Of a stretch of 64,000 nt of DNA, positions 42,255 through 50,942 are shown piece by piece. The notes under the pieces are model-generated. The model was not told the origin of the DNA. It saw nothing but the letters and a program-made list of their open reading frames with translations, and ran no database searches. This DNA comes from Winogradskyella sp. MH6 (lineage in GTDB: Bacteria > Bacteroidota > Bacteroidia > Flavobacteriales > Flavobacteriaceae): positions 3,410,001 to 3,474,000 of the forward strand of contig NZ_CP094494.1 in NCBI RefSeq assembly GCF_022810765.1, written 5' to 3'. The position numbers were made by a program, and so were the translations under genes. The number at the start of each line of letters is the position of its first letter. Within the stretch, counting starts at the first letter, position 1.

Positions 42255-44717
42255 ATGCAACAACGATTACTCTTTCTCCTTTTATCTACATTTTGCACCT
42301 TAGCTTCTGCACAAATTACAGGAACTATTACCAACACTAAAGGTAAACCACTACCATTTGTAAACATTTTAATAGAAAACACCTATAAAGGTACCACCAG
42401 TAATGACGATGGATACTATGAGCTCTCTGTTTCAGAAAAAAAATCATACACCATAGTTTATACGTATTTAGGCTATAAAACAGTAAAAAAGACTGTTGAT
42501 ATTACCTCTTTTCCTTTTAAAATTGATATCACTTTAGAAGAAGAATCGGTTTCTCTTAATGAAGTCGTGGTAGCATCAGAAGACAATCCTGCGAACGCAA
42601 TAATTAGACAAACCATTGCCAAGCGCAAAGAAAACCTTGAGAAAATTGAATCCTTTAAAGCCGACTTCTATTCTCGTGGATTGATAAGAATTAAAGATGC
42701 TCCCGAAAAAATTCTGGGCCAAGAAATTGGTGATCTTGGTGGTGGTTTAGACTCTACCAGAAGTGGTATTATTTATCTATCTGAAACCATTTCAAAAATT
42801 CAATATTTAAGACCAAATCAACTTAAAGAAAAAATTACAGCCTCCAAAATAAGTGGTGATGATAATGGTTTTAGTTTCAATAATGCTCAAGATGTAGATT
42901 ATAATTTCTACAACAATACGGTTGAGTTTGGTAATCAAATCGTTTCACCAATAGCTAACAATGCCTTTGGTTATTACCGGTATAAATTAGAAGGCATTTT
43001 TTATGATGAACATGGTAACCTCATCAACAAAATAAATGTAATTCCTAAGCGTGAAAACGACCCTGTATTTTCAGGTACCATTTACATTGTAGAAGACCTA
43101 TGGACACTCTACGCCATTGAGTTAGATCTTACTGGTACTCAAGCCAGAATTCCTGCTGCAGATATTATCTCACTAAAGCAAAGTTTTTCTTACTCTAAAA
43201 ATGACGATTTATGGGCTTTAATTTCGCAAAGTATCGACTTTAAATATGGCATTTTTGGGATTAAAGGAGATGGTCGTTTTACTGCTGTTTATAGTAATTA
43301 TGAGTTCAATTCTAATCTTACTCAAAAAGATTTTGGTGCAGAGCTTGTGTCCTTTGAAAATGAAGCTAACAAAAAGGACTCCCTATTTTGGAAACAAATA
43401 CGACCTGTTCCACTTACAGATGAAGAACGTACAGATTATGTGAAAAAAGACAGTATACAAATTGTACGCGAATCTAAAACTTACTTGGATTCTGTAGATC
43501 GTGAGAAAAACAAATTTAAGCTAGGTGATGTTTTGGGTTACACATACAACAACTCCTATAAAAAATATAGTCTTGGGTACAACATCCCTTTTAGCGGAGT
43601 TCAGTTTAATACTGTTCAGGGATTCACAACGCAATTAAATTTATTCTATACTAAGCAATTAGATGAATTTAGACGCTATTTTAATGCTAATGCCAGCTTA
43701 CAATACGGATTTTCAGACGAGCGCTTACGTGCAACCGCTTCATTAAGGTACAAGTTTAACAATACTAGTAGACGTTTCTTAACCTTGTCTGGTGGTACAA
43801 AAGTAGAACAGTTTAATCCTACCAATCCTATTTCGCCAATAGAAAACAGTATTGCCAGTTTATTCTTTGAAGAAAACTACATGAAATTATATGAGCGTCG
43901 TTTTGTTCAACTTAATTATTCTGAAGAATTATTTAACGGTTTTAATCTGTACTCTAACATTTCTTACGAAAACAGAACAGCTCTTTTTAATACCACAGAT
44001 CAGGCATTTTACCCAAGAGCAGATCAGGAATACTTAAGCAATAATCCAATAAACCCAATAAGTACTGATGCGCCTTTTGAAGACCACAATATTGTAAAGT
44101 TTAATCTATCAGCCCAAATAAACTTTGGTCAAAAATATTTGAGTTATCCAGATAGTAAATTCAATATTAGGTCAGAGAAATATCCAACTCTAGTATTGAG
44201 TTATGAAAAAGGTCTGGGCGCTACAAACAGCGATTATAATTTTGACCAGCTTAAAGCAAGGCTTTACCAAAGCTTTACCTTAGCAGATAAAGGTCGTTTT
44301 AATTACAACCTAAGAGCAGGCAAATTCTTTAATGCAGACGATATTGCTTTTATGGATTACCAACATTTTAATGGCAATCAGTTAGCTGTTAGCCAAAGAG
44401 GCAATTACACCAACGTCTTTAATAACCTAGGTTATTACGATTTAAGCACCAATGAAAGTTATCTGGAAATGCATGCTGAACATGATTTTAACGGCTTTAT
44501 TTTGGGTAAAATTCCAGGTTTAAACAAGCTGAATTTCAATCTTATAGTAGGAGCGCACAACTTAGCAACACCAGACAATAAACCATATCAAGAATTTACA
44601 ATTGGAATAGATAATATTGGCTGGGGAAAATGGCGTTTCTTAAGGTTTGATTATATTCGCTCTTACCAAGGAGGATTTCAAGGAGATGCTATTTTGTTTG
44701 GTTTGAAATTCTTTTAA
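42255..44717 (+). CDS. DUF5686 outer-membrane protein with carboxypeptidase-regulatory-like domain
   Basis: 820 residues with a signal peptide (1-19, LASA). Residues 20-110 form a CarboxypepD_reg-like plug-like domain (QITGTITNTKGKPLPFVNIL, ending SLNEVVVASEDNP). The DUF5686 part then runs to the end: NAIIRQTIAKRKENLEKIES, FYSRGLIRIKD, GTIYIVEDLWTLYAIELD and a long strand-rich C-terminal barrel that ends GGFQGDAILFGLKFF with a terminal Phe. It resembles TonB-dependent receptors but lacks a recognised plug, so the transport role is open. A small secreted protein gene follows 15 bp later. Confidence 0.88.
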   Translation: MQQRLLFLLLSTFCTLASAQITGTITNTKGKPLPFVNILIENTYKGTTSNDDGYYELSVSEKKSYTIVYTYLGYKTVKKTVDITSFPFKIDITLEEESVSLNEVVVASEDNPANAIIRQTIAKRKENLEKIESFKADFYSRGLIRIKDAPEKILGQEIGDLGGGLDSTRSGIIYLSETISKIQYLRPNQLKEKITASKISGDDNGFSFNNAQDVDYNFYNNTVEFGNQIVSPIANNAFGYYRYKLEGIFYDEHGNLINKINVIPKRENDPVFSGTIYIVEDLWTLYAIELDLTGTQARIPAADIISLKQSFSYSKNDDLWALISQSIDFKYGIFGIKGDGRFTAVYSNYEFNSNLTQKDFGAELVSFENEANKKDSLFWKQIRPVPLTDEERTDYVKKDSIQIVRESKTYLDSVDREKNKFKLGDVLGYTYNNSYKKYSLGYNIPFSGVQFNTVQGFTTQLNLFYTKQLDEFRRYFNANASLQYGFSDERLRATASLRYKFNNTSRRFLTLSGGTKVEQFNPTNPISPIENSIASLFFEENYMKLYERRFVQLNYSEELFNGFNLYSNISYENRTALFNTTDQAFYPRADQEYLSNNPINPISTDAPFEDHNIVKFNLSAQINFGQKYLSYPDSKFNIRSEKYPTLVLSYEKGLGATNSDYNFDQLKARLYQSFTLADKGRFNYNLRAGKFFNADDIAFMDYQHFNGNQLAVSQRGNYTNVFNNLGYYDLSTNESYLEMHAEHDFNGFILGKIPGLNKLNFNLIVGAHNLATPDNKPYQEFTIGIDNIGWGKWRFLRFDYIRSYQGGFQGDAILFGLKFF

Positions 44718-44732
44718 AATTAACTTTAAAAC

Positions 44733-45167
44733 ATGAAAGTACAGGTCATATCATTATTATTTATTTTAAGTTTGACTCATTCATTTGCTCAAAAAAATAG
44801 TGAAATGATAACTCCTGAAAACGCTAACAAATTATTTAAAGAATTTATTGCCAAGGAAAAGTTCATAAAAGAAGGATCTTATCCTGGTATTTCAGATGAG
44901 AAACTTAAACCAACACTAACAGAAAAAATAAATAGTGTTGCCAAAGATTTTCAAAAAGTTTCTCAAAGTAAAAAGCCTAAAAAAGAAAATTATCTCAATG
45001 TCATAAAAAGTGGATTAGCTAAGTTTCCTGAAATTGAACTTGGTTATGATTCAGAAGACAGAGAGCGTATTTGCTCTTATTTTGAAGAGCTTATGGATAT
45101 TGTAAATTTAGAAAGTTCAAACGGATTATTAAATAAATTCTACTATGGTTTCAATCCAAACAATTAA
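44733..45167 (+). CDS. Secreted DUF4844-like protein
   Basis: 144 residues with a signal peptide (1-19, THSFAQ). The mature protein has a conserved helical pattern I associate with DUF4844: ANKLFKEFIAKEKFIKEGSY, PGISDEKLKPTLTEKINSVA and the end DSEDRERICSYFEELMDIV with NLESSNGLLNKFYYG. Function unknown. It follows the DUF5686 gene by 15 bp and abuts the next gene (1 bp), so it is part of a 42.2-47.6 kb operon of exported proteins. Confidence 0.65.
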   Translation: MKVQVISLLFILSLTHSFAQKNSEMITPENANKLFKEFIAKEKFIKEGSYPGISDEKLKPTLTEKINSVAKDFQKVSQSKKPKKENYLNVIKSGLAKFPEIELGYDSEDRERICSYFEELMDIVNLESSNGLLNKFYYGFNPNN

Positions 45168-45168
45168 T

Positions 45169-45702
45169 ATGTCAAAATATAAATTATTACTACTAATTCT
45201 TTTTTTGGGGAGTTCGCTAAACATCATAGCCCAAGAAGAAACAAAAGATTATAGCAAAAATGTGGCTACATTAGATAGCACCATTGAAACTCTATACACA
45301 GTCATTTCTGGCGATAAAGGTTTTGAACGCGACTGGGCCTTATTTAAACATTTATTTCATAAAAATGCAAAGCTAATTCCTACTGGTAAGAACAAAGAAG
45401 GAAAACAAATAGCGCGCTACATGACTCCAGACGATTACATTAATAGCTCAGGAAAATGGTTAGTGGAAAACGGATTTCATGAAGTTGAAATTAACAGAAA
45501 GGTACAAACGTTTGGAAACATTACACAAGTGTTTAGCACTTACGAGTCTTTTAAAAATAAAGACGATGATAAGTCTTTTATGAGAGGTATTAATAGTATT
45601 CAGTTACTAAATGATGGCGAACGTTGGTGGATTATCAATATTTACTGGATGCAAGAAACCGAAGAGAATCCAATTCCTGAAGATTATTTGCCAAAGAATT
45701 AA
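45169..45702 (+). CDS. Secreted NTF2-like (SnoaL-type) protein
   Basis: 177 residues from the ATG at 45169; an in-frame ATG at 45145 would overlap the previous gene and spoil the signal peptide. A signal peptide (1-21, SSLNIIAQ) is followed by an NTF2-like domain: LDSTIETLYTVISGDKGFER, DWALFKHLFHKNAKLIPTG, YINSSGKWLVENGFHEVEIN and SIQLLNDGERWWIINIYW. The final tryptophan-rich strand is typical. It may bind a small ligand; no catalytic residues stand out. Second in a row of exported proteins. Confidence 0.75.
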   Translation: MSKYKLLLLILFLGSSLNIIAQEETKDYSKNVATLDSTIETLYTVISGDKGFERDWALFKHLFHKNAKLIPTGKNKEGKQIARYMTPDDYINSSGKWLVENGFHEVEINRKVQTFGNITQVFSTYESFKNKDDDKSFMRGINSIQLLNDGERWWIINIYWMQETEENPIPEDYLPKN

Positions 45703-45733
45703 TCTTATTTTTATCAAAAGTAAAAACAACATC

Positions 45734-47578
45734 ATGCTAAAAACACTCAAATTCAATTTCATTCTAGTTCTTGCACTAGCTTTTTCTTTCCAAAGCTTTG
45801 CCCAAGATAAAACAGAAAAAGCAACACCTATTTTCAAAGATGGAGAAGCTCAAATTGTTGAAGCCTTCAATAATCCAGAGAAATGGGTGCATCACGATCT
45901 TTGGGTAGAAACCGAATTTGATACAGATGGTGATGGTGATTTAGACAGAATGCATGTTTCTGTTACCAGACCAGAACAAACAGATACCGAAGGTTTAAAA
46001 TTACCTATCATCTATGTTACAAGTCCATATTTTGCAGGAGTGGCTGGAGATACACCAGGCATTATGTGGAATGTAGAAAGAGAATTAGGTGGTAAATCTG
46101 AGCCTCGCACGCATCCTGAAGTAAAAAGACGTGCAGCACCTAGACCAATGATTTCGTATTCTCATATCAAAAAATGGTTACCTAGAGGCTACATTGTTGT
46201 ACACTCATCTTCACCAGGAACAGGATACTCTGATGGTGCGCCAACCTGTGGTGGTCCTAATGAATCTTTAGCACCAAAAGCCGTTATCGATTGGTTGTGT
46301 GGAAGAGCAAAAGGTTATACTGAGCGAGATGGTAAAAAAGAAGTAAAAGCCTATTGGTCTACCGGAAAAGTAGGTATGACAGGTACTTCGTATAACGGAA
46401 CTTTACCTCTAGCTGCAGCAACAACTGGTGTTGATGGTTTAGAAGTTATTATTCCTATTGCGCCAAACACGTCGTATTATCACTATTACCGTTCTAACGG
46501 TTTGGTACGGTCTCCTGGTGGCTATTTGGGTGAAGATATTGATGTACTTTACGATTTTATTCACAGTGGTGACGAAGAAAACAGAGCTCATAACAACAAA
46601 GTGGTTAGAGATACTGACATGATGAACAATATGGATCGTCAATCTGGTGATTATAGTGACTGGTGGGCAGCCAGAGATTATCTTAACCAAATGGACAATA
46701 TGAAAGCTGCATTGTTGATGTCTCACGGTTTTAACGATTGGAATGTAATGCCAGAACACAGCTACAGAATCTACAAAGCTGCAAAAGAGAAAGGACTTCC
46801 TGCTCAGATTTATTACCATCAAAATGGTCATGGTGGACCACCTCCAATTTCAATGATGAACAAATGGTTTACTAAATATCTTCATGGTGTCGATAATGGA
46901 GTTGACGAAGAAGAAAACAAGGCGCATATCGTAAGAGAATACGATGATCCTTCTCAACCAACAGCATACAAAGATTACCCTAACCTTAATGCACAAGATG
47001 TTGTTTTACACCTTGATGCTGGCGGAAATACACATGGATTTTTAACACCTGACAAACCTAATTCTGAAACAACAGAATCTTTTGTAGATGATGTATCCCT
47101 TTCAGGTTCAGATCTTGCTAAAGCGAAAAGCTCTGAACATAGACTACTCTACATAACACCAAAGTTAAAGAAAGACATTCATATTTCTGGCGTTCCGAAA
47201 GTGAGTATTACATTATCTAGTAATAAACCAGCAGCTAACCTAAGTGTTTGGTTGGTGTCCTTACCTTGGGACGATAATGCTTCAAAAATTACAGATAACA
47301 TTATAACACGTGGTTGGGCAGATCCTAAAAACTACAAGTCAATATCTGAAGAAGAAGATTTAAAACAAGGTGAATTTTACACCGTTAATTTTGATTTACA
47401 ACCAGATGATCAAATTATAAAAGCTGGGCAACAAATTGGTTTAATGATTTTTTCTAGCGATAAAGAATTTACAATCCATCCAAAACCAGGTACAGAATTA
47501 ACAGTCGAGTTACATAAAACCACTTTAACAATACCTATAGTAAATGGTGAAGAAATGTATAGAAAGTTTGTAGATTAA
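45734..47578 (+). CDS. Secreted S15/CocE-type hydrolase (Xaa-Pro dipeptidyl-peptidase family)
   Basis: 614 residues from the ATG at 45734 with a signal peptide (1-24, SFQSFAQ). The alpha/beta-hydrolase domain has WVETEFDTDGDGDLDRMHVS, RGYIVVHSSSPGTGYSDGAP, the nucleophile elbow GKVGMTGTSYNGTLPLAAAT (Ser about 219), the acid in HGFNDWNVMPEH (Asp about 334) and the His in HQNGHGGPP (about 365). A jelly-roll C-terminal domain (about 430-614) ends the protein. The family removes X-Pro dipeptides or hydrolyses esters. Its stop codon overlaps that of the convergent pcm gene. Confidence 0.9.
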   Translation: MLKTLKFNFILVLALAFSFQSFAQDKTEKATPIFKDGEAQIVEAFNNPEKWVHHDLWVETEFDTDGDGDLDRMHVSVTRPEQTDTEGLKLPIIYVTSPYFAGVAGDTPGIMWNVERELGGKSEPRTHPEVKRRAAPRPMISYSHIKKWLPRGYIVVHSSSPGTGYSDGAPTCGGPNESLAPKAVIDWLCGRAKGYTERDGKKEVKAYWSTGKVGMTGTSYNGTLPLAAATTGVDGLEVIIPIAPNTSYYHYYRSNGLVRSPGGYLGEDIDVLYDFIHSGDEENRAHNNKVVRDTDMMNNMDRQSGDYSDWWAARDYLNQMDNMKAALLMSHGFNDWNVMPEHSYRIYKAAKEKGLPAQIYYHQNGHGGPPPISMMNKWFTKYLHGVDNGVDEEENKAHIVREYDDPSQPTAYKDYPNLNAQDVVLHLDAGGNTHGFLTPDKPNSETTESFVDDVSLSGSDLAKAKSSEHRLLYITPKLKKDIHISGVPKVSITLSSNKPAANLSVWLVSLPWDDNASKITDNIITRGWADPKNYKSISEEEDLKQGEFYTVNFDLQPDDQIIKAGQQIGLMIFSSDKEFTIHPKPGTELTVELHKTTLTIPIVNGEEMYRKFVD

Positions 47579-48216
47579 TTTTTGTCCTCTAACATAGGTA
47601 CAAAACGAAATTCACCAAACTCGTGCTTTTCAAATTCTTTCGGCCCTTTTCTTATGAAAAGGGTCATTGTTTGTACATCATCTCCAACAGGAATTACAAG
47701 TCTGCCTCCTATTTCTAGTTGGCTTAACAACGGATTTGGCACAAAAGGCGCACCGGCAGTTACAATAATACTTTTAAAAGGAGCTTCTTTTGGTAAGCCT
47801 TTGTAACCATCGCCAAAAATTAACTTCTTAGCCCTATACCCTATTTTTGGTAAAAATTTAGATGTTTTTTTAAACAATTCCTGCTGACGCTCTATACTGT
47901 AAACCTTAGCACCAAGTTCTATTAAAACAGCACATTGGTAACCACTACCTGTACCGATTTCTAGGACTTTGTCTCCAGGTTTTATTTGTAATAATTCAGA
48001 TTGAAATGCCACAGTATAAGGTTGAGAAATCGTCTGATCTGCTGCAATAGGAAATGCCTTATCTACATAAGCATGGTCTATAAAGCCAGAATCCATAAAT
48101 AAATGTCTTGGTATTTTACCAATGGCATTTAATACAGCTTTATCCTTTATTCCCTTTTTAATCAGAGTGTCAACAAGTTGCTGACGCATTCCTTTATGCT
48201 TAAATGTATCTTTCAA
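47575..48216 (-). CDS. pcm: Protein-L-isoaspartate O-methyltransferase
   Basis: 213 residues. It methylates L-isoaspartyl residues of aged proteins with S-adenosylmethionine, starting their repair. The SAM loop is KVLEIGTGSGYQCAVLIELG, after the PCMT signature SQPYTVAFQSELLQIKPGD. KIPRHLFMDSGFIDHAYVDKAFPI and FKSIIVTAGAPFVPNPLLSQL with GGRLVIPVGD complete the family blocks. The stop codon shares bases with that of the convergent peptidase gene (47575-47578). Confidence 0.96.
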   Translation of the reverse strand: MKDTFKHKGMRQQLVDTLIKKGIKDKAVLNAIGKIPRHLFMDSGFIDHAYVDKAFPIAADQTISQPYTVAFQSELLQIKPGDKVLEIGTGSGYQCAVLIELGAKVYSIERQQELFKKTSKFLPKIGYRAKKLIFGDGYKGLPKEAPFKSIIVTAGAPFVPNPLLSQLEIGGRLVIPVGDDVQTMTLFIRKGPKEFEKHEFGEFRFVPMLEDKN

Positions 48217-48335
48217 ATCTTAGTTTAGTTTCAGGCTAAATTACTTCAAACAAAAGCAAAATGCAATTGCAATTTTCAATTATTGAATTCTCATTTTTTT
48301 AGATTCTCTTTCTTAAATATCTCGTTCAAATCAAT

Positions 48336-48343
48336 TATTTTTG
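48336..48343 (+). promoter_or_regulatory. Candidate promoter -7 box for the Gfo/Idh/MocA gene
   Basis: TATTTTTG matches TAnnTTTG and lies 16 bp before the ATG at 48360. A -33 TTG is not evident. Confidence 0.4.
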
Positions 48344-48359
48344 AAAAAAACAGAAAAAC

Positions 48360-49319
48360 ATGCTAAAAGCTGGTGTTTTGGGTGCTGGTCACCTAGGAAA
48401 AATACATTTAAGACTTCTCAATCAATCCGAAAAATATGAGCTAGTTGGTTTCTATGATGCAGATCCTGAAAATGCAAAACGCGTTGTAGAAGAGTTTGGG
48501 TATACCTATTTCGATTCTATTGATGCATTAATAGATGCTGTAGATGTTGTAGATATCGTAACTCCTACCCTTTCTCATTACGATTGTGCCAAGCAAGCTA
48601 TTAAAAAAGGAAAACATATTTTTATTGAAAAGCCAATTACAAATACTGTTGAAGAAGCTGAAGCTATAAGAACTTTAGTAGCAGAACATAGTGTAAAAGG
48701 ACAAGTTGGTCATGTAGAGCGTTTTAATCCTGCATTTATTGCAGTGAAGGATAAAATAGAAAATCCTATGTTTATAGAAACACATCGTTTGGCTGAATTT
48801 AATCCACGTGGCACAGATGTTCCTGTGGTATTGGATTTAATGATTCATGATATAGATATTATTCTTAGCGTTGTGCAGTCGCCTGTAAAACATGTTTCTG
48901 CAAGTGGTGTTTCAGTAGTTAGTGATACTCCAGATATTGCAAATGCTCGTATTGAGTTTAAAAACGGATGTGTTGCAAACCTTACCGCAAGTCGTATTTC
49001 TTTAAAGAATATGCGCAAAACGCGTTTTTTCCAAAAGGACGCTTACATCTCAGTAGATTTTCTTGAAAAGAAATGTGAAGTCGTAAAAATGAAAGATGCA
49101 CCAGAAAATCCAGGTGATTTTGATATGATTCTTCAAAATGCTGAAGGTGTAAAAAAGCAAATCTATTTCGACAACCCAGAAATTGCAGGTAACAATGCTA
49201 TTTTAGACGAACTTGAAACATTTGCAGATGCCATTAACAACAACACAAAGCCAATTGTAACACTGCATGATGGCACAGAGGCGCTACGTGTTGCCACAAT
49301 GATAATTAATCAGTTTTAA
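48360..49319 (+). CDS. Gfo/Idh/MocA family oxidoreductase
   Basis: 319 residues. The N-terminal NAD(P) domain has LKAGVLGAGHLGKIHLRLL and the acidic end of strand 2 (VGFYDAD), favouring NAD(H). The E-K-P motif is HIFIEKPITNTVEEAE. The C-terminal domain has GQVGHVERFNPAFIAVK and the catalytic-region DLMIHDIDIILSVV. The closest recognisable type is the dehydrogenase of UDP-GlcNAc/inositol kind, but the substrate cannot be fixed. A 3-hydroxyacyl-CoA dehydrogenase gene follows after a repeat-bearing gap of 83 bp. Confidence 0.92.
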   Translation: MLKAGVLGAGHLGKIHLRLLNQSEKYELVGFYDADPENAKRVVEEFGYTYFDSIDALIDAVDVVDIVTPTLSHYDCAKQAIKKGKHIFIEKPITNTVEEAEAIRTLVAEHSVKGQVGHVERFNPAFIAVKDKIENPMFIETHRLAEFNPRGTDVPVVLDLMIHDIDIILSVVQSPVKHVSASGVSVVSDTPDIANARIEFKNGCVANLTASRISLKNMRKTRFFQKDAYISVDFLEKKCEVVKMKDAPENPGDFDMILQNAEGVKKQIYFDNPEIAGNNAILDELETFADAINNNTKPIVTLHDGTEALRVATMIINQF

Positions 49320-49388
49320 TTCCCGTGAAAATGGGAATCTCACAATAAAAAATGAATTAAATAAATAAATTCCCTCTTTCGTGGGAAT
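49319..49388. repeat. Two REP-like inverted repeats
   Basis: ATTCCC-N8-GGGAAT occurs twice, at 49319-49338 (loop GTGAAAAT) and 49369-49388 (loop TCTTTCGT). They are dispersed-repeat-like hairpins in the gap between two plus-strand genes and might weaken read-through. Confidence 0.6.
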
Positions 49389-49402
49389 GAAATAAAATTT
49401 CA

Positions 49403-50290
49403 ATGAAAAATATAGCAGTTATAGGAGCAGGAACAATGGGAAACGGAATTGCCCATACTTTTGCTCAATCAGGATTTAAAGTAAATCTTATAGATATTAG
49501 TGAGGCGTCTTTAGAACGCGGTTTAGCTACAATTTCTAAGAATTTAGACAGAATGGTAGCTAAAGAAAAAATCACTGAAAACGATAAAGCAGAAACCTTA
49601 GGAAACATTACAACATTTACAAACACTGTAGATGGTGTTAAAAACACTGACCTTGTGGTTGAAGCGGCTACTGAAAATGTAGATCTAAAACTAAAGATTT
49701 TTAAGCAGCTTGATGAAGCTTGTGATGAAGCTACAATTTTGGCTACAAATACATCTTCAATCTCAATAACACAAATTGCAGCTGTAACAGCTCGTCCAGA
49801 GAAAGTAATTGGTATGCACTTTATGAATCCTGTACCAATCATGAAATTGGTAGAAATTATTCGTGGATACAATACAAGCGACGACGTTACAAATACCATT
49901 ATGGAGTTATCTAAAACACTAGGTAAAGTCCCAACTGAGGTTAACGATTATCCTGGTTTTGTAGCCAACCGTATTTTAATGCCAATGATTAACGAGTCTA
50001 TCGAAACTTTATATAATGGTGTTGCTGGTGTTCAAGAAATTGACACTGTAATGAAATTAGGAATGGCGCACCCAATGGGACCATTACAATTAGCAGATTT
50101 TATTGGTCTAGATGTATGCCTTTCTATCTTAAATGTAATGTACGACGGCTTTAAAAATCCTAAGTATGCTCCTTGTCCATTGTTAGTTAACATGGTACAA
50201 GCAGGCAAATTAGGGGTAAAGTCTGGTGAAGGATTTTATGATTATTCAGAAAGTCGTAAAGCAGAAAACGTATCTAAGCAATTTGTTTAA
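49403..50290 (+). CDS. 3-hydroxybutyryl-CoA (3-hydroxyacyl-CoA) dehydrogenase
   Basis: 295 residues. The NAD motif is NIAVIGAGTMGNGIAHTFAQ, with SGFKVNLIDIS giving the acidic end of strand 2. VVEAATENVDLKLKIFKQLD, the ATNTSSISIT block, the catalytic His in IGMHFMNPVPIMKLVE and the C-terminal dimer domain (DYPGFVANRILMPMINES, KLGMAHPMGPLQLADFIGLD, KLGVKSGEGFYDY) match HBD/PaaH-type single-domain enzymes. It oxidises 3-hydroxyacyl-CoA with NAD+, in fatty-acid or aromatic breakdown or in butyrate-type metabolism. Confidence 0.95.
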   Translation: MKNIAVIGAGTMGNGIAHTFAQSGFKVNLIDISEASLERGLATISKNLDRMVAKEKITENDKAETLGNITTFTNTVDGVKNTDLVVEAATENVDLKLKIFKQLDEACDEATILATNTSSISITQIAAVTARPEKVIGMHFMNPVPIMKLVEIIRGYNTSDDVTNTIMELSKTLGKVPTEVNDYPGFVANRILMPMINESIETLYNGVAGVQEIDTVMKLGMAHPMGPLQLADFIGLDVCLSILNVMYDGFKNPKYAPCPLLVNMVQAGKLGVKSGEGFYDYSESRKAENVSKQFV

Positions 50291-50309
50291 TTCTTGTATC
50301 TAATGTGAT

Positions 50310-50939
50310 TTGACTTGTATCAGGATTTTTGTGATTGTATTGCTTTTTGTTTCATGCAAACAGAACAAACCAGAGCATAACTCTACTACAGATAGACAAG
50401 CCAAAGAAACCATTGAAGAGAGCAGCAACAAAACTGACAAAAAGAATTACAAAACACTATTTAGTGAAAACCCGGAGTTTCTAGCCAAAGGGTTTGATTT
50501 TCCTGTAGGAAAACCAAATGCTCAAGGATATTATAATGCACAAAAGTTTCAAGAAAACAACCATTTAGGTGATGATTGGAATGGCGTTGATGGTGGTAAT
50601 TCAGATTTAGGTGACCCAATTTATGCTATTGCAAATGGTTATGTAACAGTTGCTAAAGATCTTGAAGGTGGTTGGGGAAATGTGGTACGGATTATTCATT
50701 TATACGAAGGAAAGCTATACGAATCTGTGTATGCACATTGCGATTCTATTTATGTAGAACAAACTAAATTTGTAACCAAAGGTGATAAAATTGCAACCAT
50801 TGGCAATTGTAATGGTGCGTATTACGCACATCTTCACTTGGAAATTAGAAATTCTGTAGATTTGGATATTGGAGGTGGATATTCAACCGACACCACTGGT
50901 TATCTTGACCCAACTAAGTTTATAAATAAAAACAGATAG
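50310..50939 (+). CDS. M23-family (LytM) peptidase lipoprotein
   Basis: 209 residues starting at TTG 50310; no ATG is available in frame before the lipobox (VLLFVSC, Cys about 16). The M23 metal site is seen as NNHLGDDWNGVDGG (H85 and D89, the HxxxD pair) and YYAHLHLEIRN (H174, H176). GDPIYAIANGYVTVAKDLEG, GNVVRIIHLYEGKLYESVYA and VTKGDKIATIGN complete the beta-lytic fold. It probably cleaves or binds peptidoglycan in the periplasm. The DUF1015 gene follows 3 bp later. Confidence 0.88.
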   Translation: MTCIRIFVIVLLFVSCKQNKPEHNSTTDRQAKETIEESSNKTDKKNYKTLFSENPEFLAKGFDFPVGKPNAQGYYNAQKFQENNHLGDDWNGVDGGNSDLGDPIYAIANGYVTVAKDLEGGWGNVVRIIHLYEGKLYESVYAHCDSIYVEQTKFVTKGDKIATIGNCNGAYYAHLHLEIRNSVDLDIGGGYSTDTTGYLDPTKFINKNR

Positions 50940-50942
50940 AAA

